From positions 33,438,355-33,502,354 of the forward strand of contig OZ038462.1 of the NCBI GenBank assembly GCA_964036295.1: DNA of 64,000 nt. The letters run 5' to 3'. Both the position numbers and the translations under genes were made by a program. Of this stretch, positions 33,369-45,714 are shown piece after piece. The first letter of the stretch is position 1. Every line of letters begins with the position of its first letter. The notes beneath the pieces were generated by a model. The model was given only the letters and a program-made list of their open reading frames with translations, searched no databases and was not told where the DNA came from. Source of the DNA: Plumapathes pennacea. Lineage: Eukaryota; Cnidaria; Anthozoa; Antipatharia; Myriopathidae.

Positions 33369-36155
33369 ATGTCGATCCACGTCGCTCTTGTGGCCGTCCT
33401 GTTCATAATTCTGGTGAGTGTCCGCGGAGATTTTGTTTACAGTTCACAGAACATTGAAGCTGAATTAAAGATATAACGAGGAAATCTTGAAAATAAGAGG
33501 CTGACTTGCGTGACATTTCTGCTGTGTCATCATCACGTGAAAGTCATGCTGAGATTGCCGACTGTCTCACGCAACTAAAGAAGAACAGCTATTTTCTGTT
33601 TCCAAATTTGAACTGTTTGTAAGTATACTGTAAATCGTGGCGAATAGATTACTGAATTTTCAATGAAAGTTTCAAAGTGACCCATGTCTCCGTTGTCCAC
33701 GTGCATTAAAATGTATAAGTCGAAGTAACGTGGCGTACAACTACGAGCTCTTTGTGGCATACTAAACTATTCATCAAGACGCAATATGCTCGATTTGAAA
33801 TTTAAAAAGATAACAGTTTCTGTATAGTTTCTCTAGCGGATATCTGGTTCATTAAAAACTCTAATAGGAAAACGCCATCTGCCGTAACATAGCACCGGTC
33901 TGTAACGACTCACAGTTCAATCACGAGGTTAATTGCTCATGTCCACAAATAACTCCACATCGAACCTCAGTCTTGACCGCCCACTCGGTGAAATAAAAAA
34001 AGGTATGTAGTAACAACCGAAAACCAATGTGTAAATTGTGCCTCTTTATGTATGCCTGACATGCTCAAAGATTTTAAATTGCCACTCTGACACACCTAGT
34101 ACTTATGTCAGTACTTATATTATCGGGTTTCAGTTGTATTAGTTAGTCTCCATATACAGTCGCTCATCAGTTGCTCCGTAGTGTCTTTTTACCCGCCCAC
34201 CCATCCCTATTTAGCCATTATATTATATCTTCGGATGGGTGGCAGAGGTTTAATTTCGCTGGTTGCGTTTCAGCGCTTATTTTTCTTTTGTTGTATTTAG
34301 CCTCAATAAACCTCTCTCTTGACCCCAGAAAGTGCGAAAGTGTGGTGTTCATGTGTTCAGGGGCGGGGGGGGGGGGGGGGGGGGGGGGGTGAATTAATTA
34401 TACTGATTACCTGATTTCATTTATACGCCGCCTTCAAAATTGGCTGCTTACAATAGGTAGTCACTCATGGAAGTTCCACAAAGTAAGGAAAGTGATAAAT
34501 CTGTCAATAGAGCGATCCGACGTGTTTTGGTTGTTTTCAACTGTTGTCTGAAATTTTTAGTTGCAGGAGGTCAGACCCTTAAATCCGTGCGGTCATGACG
34601 AGATCTTTTGGCAGACTACAAATCCAGCAAACTATTCGTGTCTCCAATGCCCGACGTGCCCCGAGGGAGCCGAACCGTCAATCATATGCGGGAGCACAGT
34701 GGATTATGGGACGCCACTGCACTGCGTTCCGTGCGGGACTGGCACCTACTCAGACAAGTTCGACACCAACCCCTGCCGAGTGTGTACCATCTGTCAAAAA
34801 CAGCGCTTGAAAAACTGCACCCGGACATCCAACACCGTCTGCACCAAGAACTGTCAAGCTGGGTACTACGAAGACTTTGTGTTCAGATGTGTACAGTGCC
34901 CAAAGTGTTGTAAAGTTAACCAGCAAGTTTCTGGGTGTGAAAGGAAAGAATGCCAAGCATACTACTCTTGCCCGTCTGAGCAGAGTACCGGCGCATCTAC
35001 CAACAGTGACGCAGTATCCACCTCTCCTACTCCTCCCTTAGCCTCCACTACTGACGTAGTTTTCACCTCTCCCACCCCTCCCTCAAGTCTCGAGGAGCAA
35101 CGCGAGTCTTCGGAACCCACTGCAACAAGTAAATTCCACGGAAGTAAATCAGCACTGCAGCTCCGGACGAACAGCGCATTTCCCGCCAGGAATATCAGCC
35201 TGTCGAGCACCGAGAGGGCAGAACAGTCGTCCAGACACCCTCCAAGCACCAGGCCCTGGACAAAGCTGAAGTCCCAAGTCTTGAACAGCACGAAAAGTAC
35301 AACGCGTCACTTTATAGAGAACACAAACATTTCATTGCCTTACGTCGCTATCATTTCGTGTCTTGCTCTACTGCTGTCGATTTTACTAGTGTGCCTGATG
35401 ATGGCCTATCGATGCCGTCGCAAAGAAGACCCAGGAAAGTCCACAGAAACTTGTAACGACGAACAAGGAAATACGTCTAGTTCTGATAACGAACACGTGG
35501 TTTTGTCAGAAAGGAGTGCATCAGCCAAAGCTGACGAGACGTCCGCTACACTCAGCAATGGTGACTCAAGTTCTACTGGATCATCGATGGTCACTGCTAA
35601 CGAGCAGTTACCTGCACAGACGGCTCTGATTGTTGGCAACAAAACAGAGAACACTGAATCCAGGAACACTACTCCGCTAACCGGAATTAAACGTAAGTTT
35701 CCTCACAAACATACCAAAGGAAAGTTCTGAGGAACGCATATAACAGCGACTTCATATCGCTTTTGAGTGAACAGGACTGATGTGTATCTGCAGACTTCGC
35801 TGTTTGTTGTTGGGTGCTCTGACTACTTTAATTTCTTTTCTCAGATAAGATGACATTGTCTGTTTTTGCTGACAAGGAATACAGTTCCTACGAGAAAGTG
35901 TGCGAGTTGCTAGATTTAAAAATACCAGGGTGTGGCAACTATGAGCACGTGGCAAGGCATTACGGAGTAGACAACTGCACCATCAAGAGCCGCTTTGAGA
36001 AGTACAAGGATGGACCATCTAAAGCATTGTTTGAATTGCTGATGGCTGATAAGCCCGAGTTAACTGTGGGTAAAGTTATTGAAGTTTTGGGGTCAAAAAG
36101 AATCAAAAGAAATGATGTCGTAGCCATATTTTTGTCAGGTAAAAGTGAAAAATAA
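33369..36155 (+). CDS. TNF receptor superfamily death receptor B
   Basis: Three exons close in phase to 493 residues: 33369-33413 (signal peptide MSIHVALVAVLFIIL), 34567-35692 and 35845-36155. An upstream acceptor at 34561 would add Leu-Gln in frame. The ectodomain has about three cysteine-rich repeats (CLQCPTCPEGAEPSIICG; CVPCGTGTYSDKF...CRVCTIC; CQAGYYEDFVFRCVQCPKCC), then a long Ser/Thr/Pro stalk with two near-repeats (VSTSPTPPLAST and VFTSPTPPSS). A membrane span (YVAIISCLALLLSILLVCLM) and a Ser-rich tail follow. The last exon is a death domain (CGNYEHVARHYG, KALFELLMAD, IKRNDVVAIF). The predicted role is a type I death or NF-kB signalling receptor for a TNF-like ligand. It is a paralogue of receptor A in opposite orientation, and lies tail-to-tail with CCDC22. 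Confidence 0.93.
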
Positions 36156-36342
36156 CTGTAGAACTGATTTCCATCCTATACTGATAGAAATTACGTTACA
36201 GCAACTCACTTGGCAAGGATCTTTTTCGCGGGTTAAATTTATTTCGAAGTACGCAGAGCGAGAAATGCGACAAAGCGTGCGACAAGTAAACGGACGAATG
36301 GAATACGCGTCGATAGCGCTAGCAATCGAATCTATTCCCATA

Positions 36343-36568
36343 AGATAACAGAAAGATTCAAATATGAAACAAAAGATAACAGAAAGATTCAAATATGAAA
36401 CACAAGATAACAGAAAGATTCAAATATGAAACACAAGATAACAGAAAGATTCAAATATGAAACATAAGATAACAGAAAGATTCAAATATGAAACACAAGA
36501 TAACAGAAAGATTCAAATATGAAACATAAGATAACAGAAAGATTCAAATATGAAACACAAGATAACAG
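36343..36568. repeat. 31-bp tandem repeat, about 7.3 units
   Basis: The unit AGATAACAGAAAGATTCAAA plus TATGAAACACA is repeated seven times with single-base differences (ACACA, ACAAA, ACATA), then a partial unit. It begins about 190 bp after the stop codon of receptor B, so it may lie in that gene's 3' UTR or just beyond. Confidence 0.9.
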
Positions 36569-37243
36569 AGTTAGCCTGACCGGGAGGATAATGACAGATG
36601 TTCAACTGTCGAATGTTACCCCTCTATTATTGACATAGTTGCGAACACGTAAGCGAAATCTTTTTCATAAAACAATTGCTCTCTTTTGATGATCAAATTA
36701 ATTAAGTTGCACTATAAGAATCTTTAGAAATGGTAGACCTTAGGCGGCTTTTAATCTGGAAAGGAAAACTGTCATCTTTTTTGCCTTCCAAACTACCATG
36801 GAAACAGTACGACAAGAGTTCAGTTACAAAACTGAAACTTTCAGAGTTTGTATATATAAATATCTACATACAATCATTTGGTGTTCTATAAATGTTAGCT
36901 GTGAAGTTGTATCGGACAGGAGACTGTACAGTATACTGTAGGGGAATTGAATGGCATAAACCAAACAATTTCGCTTGCGCGGTAGGGGACTGGAACGAGA
37001 TGTGTGGCAGTGTAAGATCCCTCCCCCTTCCCGTATACAACAACAAAACGAGACAAGAAGAAATTAAAGACAAAATATAAAAACATTTATGTTTCTTTTT
37101 TTGTTTGTTTTTGCTTTCATTGTTTGTCTCAAGCACTTGATTCGCATCATCAGCGTCTGTGATTTCTTGTTCTTGATTTTCTTCTGTTCATTAAAGTTCA
37201 ATTCGTCGTTTTGCGCGTATTCTTGTACATACTCACGGCTGAA
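36569..37243. other. Intergenic stretch between receptor B and CCDC22
   Basis: The two genes converge here, so 3' UTRs and polyadenylation sites are expected. I see no coding exon. Confidence 0.45.
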
Positions 37244-40200
37244 TCAGGACTTGAGGGCCTTGAGCTTCTTCGTGAGCACTGTGTTCTCTTCCTTCATCTG
37301 TTTGTAGTCCGCTGTGATCCTCTCCAGGTTCATTGAAGTGTTCTTCTGGGATTCCATGTCGATCTAAAAAACATTACAAAAATGTCAGAAAAATACTTTC
37401 TAATCTCAAGAGTGTAGAGGAACTTGTCTGTTCACCGCTTATTAGGTTCAAAAGACTACTGTAATAACGACTACAGTAACAACAAGCCTATACCCTCCCA
37501 CTTCTATAGACAAAACAACAACAACAACAACAACAACAACAAGTCTGTAGAGAGTTGACCTGTTCTTCCAGGTCCCGAATCTCCCTCATGACGACACCGG
37601 TGTCCTCAACTGACTGGATCAACTCCTTGCAGCTCTGTCACAAAGAACAAAAGGACCAGCTCGTTAGAAAGAACCTGCAAAAAAGTGATTAAACTGACAA
37701 ATCTGCGGACGTGATTATGACAATAAATAGCTCGTACAGCGTGTAAACTTGCTAGGTTCTTGTACGCCTTCCTGCAAGCCTCGTCCTTCTTCGCATCCTG
37801 GACAAGGAGAATACAACATCAGCAACAACAATAACAACATTAACATCCTCATCAAACAACACGAGAAAATCAAGATAAAGGAGTCGAAGATTTAATTTTA
37901 AAAAAAGGAAAGGAAAGTTGGGTGTTGCCACAGGAGGGGGGAGGGGGTTGAGGGGCATGTGGGCAAGAAGGGCCCAGACAAACCGTGTTCAGAACACTGC
38001 ACACTACAGACCCTGAAGATGAGTTCGTCCGTGACTGAAAACGTCCTTCCCAGCTTTCCCGACAGCTGGTTGATCTCCTTCTGTACAGCTTTAGTGTCGA
38101 CCAAGATCTACATGGAGGAACACAAACTAAGCTTCAATCCCCGCACAAAGAAAACACTCTGTAATGAAACACAAACCAGTAGGTTGGTTGTGATCGTCCG
38201 GGTTAGAGTAGTCTCCAGAAAGACTGTTGTTGGTGACTGACGTACACACGAAACACAAACCACCCATGTTCCCACCTTGCCGATCTCTTCTTTCTGCTTC
38301 TTGATATTGCCGATAATCTCCAGAATACGCCGAGTGTAAACCGATCTGTTCACGTCCTTGACCATTCTCTCGTACTCTGCCACCTGGACAAAGAGCCAAC
38401 ACACAGCAAATTTATCTTTACGCATATCCTCGATCCCAGAGTAAGACTGGGGCGAGTACAACAAAGGCATACTCGCCCCATTCCTACTCTCGGGTCGAAC
38501 TTGGCGGGACAGCGTGCTATGCAGTTAGGTCCAGCATTCCTAACTAGTAAGAGTAGACGTACTAACCAGCTGCTTTTGTAAGTCGTCCCTCCCTCTGACG
38601 TCTTCTGCAGCTTCTTTCATGGTTTCCCTCAGTCGTTTCATCTCTTCGAGCTTCTTTTGAGTCTCAGACTGAAACGAAGAGCTCACAATGCAAATTCTCG
38701 CAACCATTCAAGAAGGAAATGTATGAGTGATGCAGAGAGAATTGATTGTTCAATCAGCTTTCACAGCGAGCAAGCCATCAAGTTCTCGAAACTGTATTGT
38801 TAGTGTGCTTAGAATAGTCCTTGTCTTGCAACAACTTGTCTCACTAACAAGTTTTAATGCTCTTTCACGTTGTGATATTATTTGTTCAACCGGTGAGTTT
38901 TCACATTTCCGGATAAACCATCAGTAACTCTTCTAGGATCAGCTCTTTTAAAGGAATTTCGCTAAAGCTCGAAAGTGGTTCTCAACGAAACAAACTGTTA
39001 ACATCTTCACAAACAACTGATCGTCCCAGCTGACGGAACCAAACCAATTGACCCTACCGACCTTTTCGGGCGCTTTTCGGATGACTGTCGAAAACCAAAA
39101 CCAAAGCAATCACAGAGCCAATCAATGAGGCGAGCAAAAACACATCAGACCAATTAGAAGTACGAGCAAAACCAAAACCAAAACCAAATAATTGCGATCG
39201 TGACTTGCTTTCTTGCATGAGAATATCGCAAACAGATTTTGCTTTTGTTCTTGATTGGCCAAGAATGTTGCTAAAGCTGTTAGGACCAATCGGAAAGCGT
39301 ACTAGCAAACGCAAAACCAAAGCAATCACACGATTACTTTCCACAATCATCCAAAAACGGCTCTAACAAAGTCTAACAACAAGTAAGAACTGTGTTCGGG
39401 TGAAGGGGGCTAGCGCACATTAGAGCAGTTTTCGGATGACTGTCGAAAGTAATCATATGATTGCTTTGGTTTTGCGTTTTTGCTACGCTTTCCGATTGGT
39501 CCACACGAGTTTGTCAGCATGCTCAGCCAATCAGGAACTAAACCAAAACCAAAACCAAAACCAAACACTTCTCACGCAAGCGATGGCGTGTACTCGCATT
39601 GCTGATTGAAAAGTTAAACCAAGTGGTGGTGTGATTACTTTGGTATTGATTTTCGATAGTCATCTGAAAGCCGCTCTATAAGTTGAGAGTCGGCACTCAC
39701 CACTCTGTTGGTGTTGAGGACCTTTAGTTCACGGTATTCTTCTATAAGCGGAGCTCGGTGCTTATCCCACTGTTGTGCCAAGTTGACTAAACGCTGAGCA
39801 CTCGCGTCAACAACTTCCTAACAAGGACACAGCAAAAGACATCACATCAAAGAAGGCACGGGCAAAGCTCTGTTACCAGACTAACCACACTGTGAAAGTT
39901 GTTAGTGAGGGTGCTTGTTCAACGCTGTTTCTGTCACCAGAGGAGTGAGCTTAAATTTACCTGAAGCTTAAAGGAGCCCTCTAAACCACAGTCCTTTGCG
40001 CGCCGAAATCCTTGGTTCCGCCATTTTTGGGGCCCCCGAAAGTCAAAAGATGAATAGCAATCCACTTCTCCACTTCCATCCGACTCGTTTGAGAACAAGA
40101 TTAGTTTCTTTTAATCTTTTAATTTTTCTTTTGATTAATTGCGTTCTTCCATGTTGAGAACCAAATTCAGCCTTGGATTTTCCAGATGTAAACAAAACAT

Positions 40201-43200
40201 TGAAAAGGCTGAGAGGGCTCCTTTAATGATGTTGTTTGTGTTACCAGTGAAGTGAGCTCAGCTACTTACCTGTAGCTTAGCGATGTTGTTTTGTGCATCT
40301 GGCAGTAGATCCAGGGTCCTTTTCTTTACTTTGTAAGAGTCCTCTCGTTCGGTGTTTTGAGTCTTCTGAGTGGAGACCTTCTCATTTGTCTAAAAACAAA
40401 CAAACGATCAGAATAAAAGCATCTGACAATCACGCTGATCCGTCAAGCAAAAGCGGCAACAAGATGGAAAACAGAACGTACAAACCAAACTTGGATGGAA
40501 GCATGAAATGGCAACATTAAAGGGGGCCTCTCAGCCTTTTCAATGTTTTTTGCCGAAAATCCAAGGCTGAACTTGGTTCCCAACACGAAAGTACGTAATT
40601 AATCAAAAATAGGTAAGTAGCACTATTAGATCAAAAGAAACTAATTCTCTCCTCAAACGAGTCGAACGGAAGTGGTTGCTATTCATTGATCCGCCATAGA
40701 TGAATAACAATCCTCTTCCATCCGACTCGTTTGAGGAGAAGATCAGTTTCTTTTAATCTAAAAGTGTTACTAACTTATTTTTCTTTTGATTAATTACGGT
40801 CTTTCGTGTTGGGAACCAAATTCAGCCTCAGATTTTCTAGATGTAAACAAAAACATTGAAAGGCTGCGAGATAGCACTGTATACCTGTTGTATGCCAGCG
40901 TTGAATTTCTTGATGTCCACCTCCATGTCCTCCACGGAGGATGTGAGTTCGCTGAGTTTAGACCGAAGTTGCTCGATTTCTTCCTCTCTCTTCCTCTGCA
41001 GCTCCTGTGAATCAAAACAAACGATATAAATTATGTGATGACAGAGAAAATACAATAAAAATGGAGTCAAGAGACCTGCTTCTTTGCTGGTTTTCAAAAA
41101 ATAACTAGTTATATATAGTGATGATGAAATGTTCTTAAAAATACGTTATGGCTAGAACTGAGTCAGCAGTTATGAAAAGAACAAAGCACATGATAAATCA
41201 ACTTAAAGTCGATGTAGGAAAGCTAAACACTGTTAAGAAAGTTTCGGTGGCGTTTTAGGCGTTAGCCCTTTGCGGGGGCAAGTAAGTTGATTTGTCATAT
41301 GATTAATCACTTTGCCAAAGTAGTCTAAAACTCCTTCTAAAATTAGCTCAAACTTCTTCACACATCTTTTCATTTTTCGATTCATCATACGTCTTCCTCC
41401 ACGCCGATGCAGTCAAAAACTACAGTAGTTATGATCACAAGTACTAGCACTCCAGCATTGTATAAAATAAAGTCACTCACTTCTTCTGTGTCCACTTTCA
41501 CTGGTCCTTCTTTACTGAGCCCAGCCATAGCTGCAGCCTTTTCTTCATCCTGATTTCATGAAATAAGACAAAAAAGACAGAACTACTGTATAATACAAAC
41601 ATACACTATAATACCAACACTTACTACTTCTACTACAGGGCCCGGTTTTTCGAAGGTCGATTAAGCTAATCCAAGATTAACAAAATTCTTTCTCTCGACC
41701 TCTCTGTCATTAAACTGCTTGGCTTTGTTCAAAGATGGATTAGAACGCTTGTTCCAGCTTAAAACATTATCAAGAAAGTCATTGTGGATGAAACTTTCAC
41801 GTTTTCAGACATATGAATGACAATCATGCTTTGAAAAACTGGGCCCAGATGTTACTAACTGTTGTTACAAATACAGTATTGCTGATGCTCTTACTGTTCC
41901 TTTTTACTGCTACTGTAATATACGTGGAATGCCATTTCAACAGAAATAGAGCAAACATGAAAGATCAGCTCGCCAACCACTACACTGTTGTCTCTGCTAC
42001 ACAATAGCTTTTACTGCTACAGTAGATCTGCTCACTGCATACAGCTGCTAATTCTGCTTTCTATGGACACATCAACTGGACAGAAGAAAGAGAGAAGAGA
42101 GGGGAAGATACACAGAGTCAGGCAGGTCTGCTTACCTGAGCAAACTGCAGCTTCTCTGTTCGAGTAAAGCGTGAACCTTTTGTTGGTCCAGTTCCAGATG
42201 CACGATCTGATGGATGTAACAAGTTGAAGCATCAGAGGGCTGCACGAAGGGGTTCCATGTACAACTTAAATTGGCCCAAGACTTGATAGGTGGGAAAAAA
42301 ATTCTGTCCAATAGTTACTGTTTTCCTGAATTTGAAATAGCCTCTATTCTCAGCGATCAACATTAATGGTTGCCTGCTATACCCAGGGCAACCAAACATT
42401 TTGGTCAGGCAGGTAAATTCAGGGCTGGGATACCAGAAATTATGAAACTTTCTATTGCTTGAAGTCTCTCTGCAGTCTGAAGGGCAACCAACCTAAAACC
42501 TTAATGTTGAGCACTGATTCTAGACACCTAAAGTTAATTTCCTGAGAATGAAATAGCAATGTGCTATTTTCATCACATACCAGAAAATGAAGACACTAAG
42601 TCATTGAGATCTCCGCTGCCTTTGCTGCCCAGGTTTGCTCTCTGCAGCTCTGACAGCAAGTGTTGCTTAATCTTCTTCTGCAGGCGGTTTCTCTTCTGAG
42701 CCAGATACTCCTAAACAACACAAGAACACAGTTGTTTACTTAAATGTATTGTGCAGTATTTTACTTCAAAGGAGGAAATTTCCAAATGAGTTCTATATGA
42801 GGTCTACTATAGTGCAAATGTTTTCATATTGGAAAGGCTGATACCCACAAAAATATCAGGTGATATTATGATTAATAATTATTATTCATGAAAACAAGGT
42901 AAAGTGTACAGTACAGTAGGTGCACTTCCCATTTGAACAACTTTAATAAAGTAAATAAATAAATTGGGCTCATGGAATTAGCTAAGAAAGCATGAGATAG
43001 TAAAATCATCTGTCCCTCAGTGAGACCGTACCTCTTTTGACAGCCTTGATGCCAACCCACTGTGGTTCCATTCATTCTCCCACTCATTGGCCGCTGTCAC
43101 TGCAGCCACATTGCTCTCCAAGACAGATGGTGCAACATCTTGTCGACAGGATGGTTGGGATGTAATGAACGGTAAGGCTGTCCCATAGTAGACCTTCATG

Positions 43201-45714
43201 TCTGAAGAGTACAACAGAGAGTACAGTAATATTCAGTAACTTGTCTGGAAATTTCAGCGTATTAATTCATTTGATTACAAGCTCAAAACAACAAGGTGAA
43301 ACAAAGATTTGTTGACATACAAATATGCACTCACAGACAACAGTGGCATTACAAATTAATACAACTGCATACCAGCAGTACTTTATATACCAGCAGTACT
43401 TTATATACCAGCAGTACTTTATACCTTTTGGAAGTTTCACAGCCAGGTCTGCCAAGCCGTGGGGGGTCCTCAGTGGGCAAGTGTGGAAGCGTCTTGTGTA
43501 TTTCGTTCCCTAAGTAAAGTAGTTCAAGATTAGAGTATGGCAACAGTGCGCTCGTATTTCACAACATTTTTTTATTTGGTTCATTTTTGTCCTTTTTGGA
43601 GGTGAATTCATACAAACATATAATTGTACCTAATTTTAAACTGAGAAACATATATATCACAAAGTGGAATTCTGTGGTCAAAACAGTTTGTCAATCTTTT
43701 TGGGGTAGGGGGTCTGTTCAGCATACAAGTCCACTTTGTCTAACTACCATTAAATAAATCGTTCTGGTCTAATAAACAGTTGTACTATCAAGCAATTACC
43801 AACCTCTTGTTGCCAAGATCTTGGCTTTGTTCTGTGCCACCTTAATCCATCTTTCTTGCAGAATGATGGTGTCCATGGCTGTGCTAGACATTTGGAGACT
43901 TCTGACGCTATCCTACGATTCAGCAACACAGATGTTCCTGAAGTGACAAGGACCAAAGATTCAGTTCTGTCACACTCATTCAGTAATACAGTAACACAAG
44001 TGGCAAATGAAAATAGTATTAAATCACATATACAATGACACACTGTTACCATGTAGTCAAAAGAGAAGAATACCAACATGGCAGTATATTACAGATGATG
44101 AAATACATGTTTTATTGTAAGTTCTATTTTTGTGTGGTAGAATACACTGTAGATCATATTTACCTAGAGGTTCGCTGACAGACTCTGAGCTTTCCTTTGG
44201 AAGTTTTTCCACCAGAAACATAAACACTTTTCTGATCTCTGCCTCATTGGAGTACAGAAATGTCTGGTACCCAATCTCCCCACGATAACCAATTTCCTGT
44301 TTGAAATGAGAATAATCAGCATGGGGAAATGTTGGGGGTAGAAAAAGGAGGAGAAATTTTCAGGTTGCACATCTGTGATTAGTAAGGTGAAATTTTAAGA
44401 TGATAATTTTAGACAGCTCTTATCTTGTCCTTGGCACAATGAGGGAAAGCAGCACAGAGCTACCAGGCTCCAATTTAACTGTGTCCTGCTTGCATTAAAT
44501 ATGGTCATGGCCAAAGCATCCTCAATGGTTGTACCATTATTTTTTAATTGCCATTTTACATAGTCATCTGAGGAATGAGTGGAGAGTAAGGTTTTGACAC
44601 CTTGAAGTTTCATTGCCTTGAGTGGAGCTTCAACTCGTACCATCAGCCAATGCAGCTCTGCCAACACGGCTCTGCCTCTCCTTTTCCCAGCTATTCTACT
44701 TCATGTAAACTATCATCTACTGTAAAGGAAAAAGTTCTGACTAGCTCTTGAAAGTGATAGATCTCTGTGAGTTATTGGGAGATGAGGCCAAGAGGCTGGA
44801 GATTAGCATGAGTTTACCAGAGAGTGGGAATTGCGACATGGATGAAGGAGACTCTAGGATGAGTAAACAGATGGGTGTAAAACGTTCTCCAACAGACCTG
44901 ACATGCTGTTGCTAGTGTTGTTCCCAGCCTAAATCTAGCAGACATGCTTGCTGGAACAACTGATGGGATTTGGATCTCATCGTTGATCAGGTGCAAGCAC
45001 TTTGCTGTTCCATTCACTATGTCAGCTGTTGAGAACTCACGCAGACTGTTGACTTCTTCATCAATGTCACTAGAAAAGTAAACCAAAGATTGTGAATTAT
45101 ACAGTGGCTCTTTTTAGACACAGATATTAGTCTGAAATCTGAAAATTGCACCAAAATGCAATAAACTGATTTTAATATGCGCTGAAAAAACAATAGAGAT
45201 ATTTAGCTCAGCCCTTATACTATCAACAGTACAAGCATAAAATGTATTACTGTTGACCGTTGCATGTCATTCACGGTGGAAAGGTGCCCTTGTGTTGTCA
45301 CCAAAATTTATGTCAAAGCCTTGATAAGATGCTCTGTTAATTATAGGGTACGACACTCGTTTCTCGACGTTGGTTTTTCTGTAAGCGTCGTAATGATATT
45401 ATAATATGGACCAAGTATTCTATAGTTGATTCTCAGCTCTCTCCACAGACTCCAGTGCACAGTTTGGATTTAACGGCATCAACCTATTTCACAAAACTGC
45501 ATTACCGAGTGACCCTGAGACCAAGGCTGGTACAACAAGGTTCCGATCAGCAATACGCCAGGCAAGTCTGCACTCTTCCTAAAGACTTGAAACAGTTCTC
45601 GAACGACTTCACATAAAATACGAACTGTATAGCAACCTTCTACATGTTCATAATGACCACTTACCAGCCAATCTGCCGCAAGGTGTGCAGAATAATGTTG
45701 TCCACTTCCTCCAT
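37244..45714 (-). CDS. CCDC22: CCDC22 (Commander/CCC complex coiled-coil protein), complete
   Basis: Eighteen exons close to 643 residues (human protein recalled as about 627): 45665-45714, 44898-45069, 44164-44296, 43804-43937, 43425-43509, 43032-43201, 42581-42710, 42136-42206, 41481-41549, 40885-41004, 40270-40389, 39701-39817, 38567-38668, 38276-38383, 38012-38107, 37738-37797, 37560-37634 and 37244-37363. The N-terminus ([36 protein letters not shown]) is the calponin-homology-like head. [10 protein letters not shown] and long coiled coils follow ([86 protein letters not shown]). In other animals CCDC22 pairs with CCDC93 and COMMD proteins to recycle endosomal cargo and to limit NF-kB by promoting I-kB turnover. 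No break or lost segment is seen. Introns carry at least six MITEs. Confidence 0.96.
39068..39364 (-). mobile_element. MITE family A, copy 3 (CCDC22 intron)
   Basis: It is in reverse orientation to the 3975 copy: GCTTTTCGGATGACTGTCGA at the left, and AATCATCCAAAAACGGCTCT at the right. Together with the next copy it fills most of the intron between CCDC22 exons 38567-38668 and 39701-39817. Confidence 0.8.
39422..39677. mobile_element. MITE family A, copy 4, rearranged
   Basis: Ends are AGAGCAGTTTTCGGATGACT and AGTCATCTGAAAGCCGCTCT. The interior AACCAAAACCAAAACC tract is inverted relative to the left end, so this is a deleted or recombined derivative. Its right end is 23 bp from CCDC22 exon 39701-39817 (donor side). 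Confidence 0.7.
39968..40226. mobile_element. MITE with TTAAAGGAGCCCTC termini, copy 1
   Basis: The left end TTAAAGGAGCCCTCT is matched by AGAGGGCTCCTTTAA at the right. The TTAA ends suggest a TTAA target preference as in piggyBac-type elements, but this is inference. It sits in a CCDC22 intron. Confidence 0.75.
40517..40872. mobile_element. MITE with TTAAAGG termini, copy 2, truncated or nested
   Basis: It shares AAGGCTGAACTTGGTTCCCA, the GACTCGTTTGAGGAGAAGAT segments and the AAACATTGAAA end with the copy at 39968. It includes an internal inverted duplication (AACGAGTCGAACGG / CCGACTCGTTTG). The right terminus has lost the TTAA and stops about a dozen bases from CCDC22 exon 40885-41004. Confidence 0.65.
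41638..41846. mobile_element. MITE with GGGCCCGGTTTTTCGAA termini
   Basis: GGGCCCGGTTTTTCGAA at the left and TTGAAAAACTGGGCCC at the right are inverted repeats. The interior is non-coding. It lies in the CCDC22 intron upstream of exon 41481-41549. Confidence 0.75.
42351..42516 (-). mobile_element. MITE family B, copy 1 (166 bp)
   Basis: CAGCGATCAACATTAA at the left and TTAATGTTGAGCACTG at the right form terminal inverted repeats. The interior matches, in reverse, the element inserted at 56857, including GGGCAACCAACCTAAAACC. It is intronic in CCDC22. Confidence 0.85.
43369..43424. repeat. 18-bp tandem repeat abutting a CCDC22 splice donor
   Basis: ATACCAGCAGTACTTTAT is repeated three times and touches the donor of CCDC22 exon 43425-43509. 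Read on the gene strand, each unit starts GGTATA, so the authentic donor (AAAAG/GTATAAAG) is followed by lookalike sites at 18-bp spacing. Confidence 0.85.

Noticed and set aside
42136-42206. Apparent one-base frameshift in CCDC22 at an A run
   Set aside because: A recount gave four A residues. The 71-bp exon keeps phase and the whole gene closes to 644 codons including stop.
37244-45714. Initial thought that this coiled-coil gene was IFT81
   Set aside because: [20 protein letters not shown], the [14 protein letters not shown] start and the [15 protein letters not shown] end fit CCDC22 along the full length.
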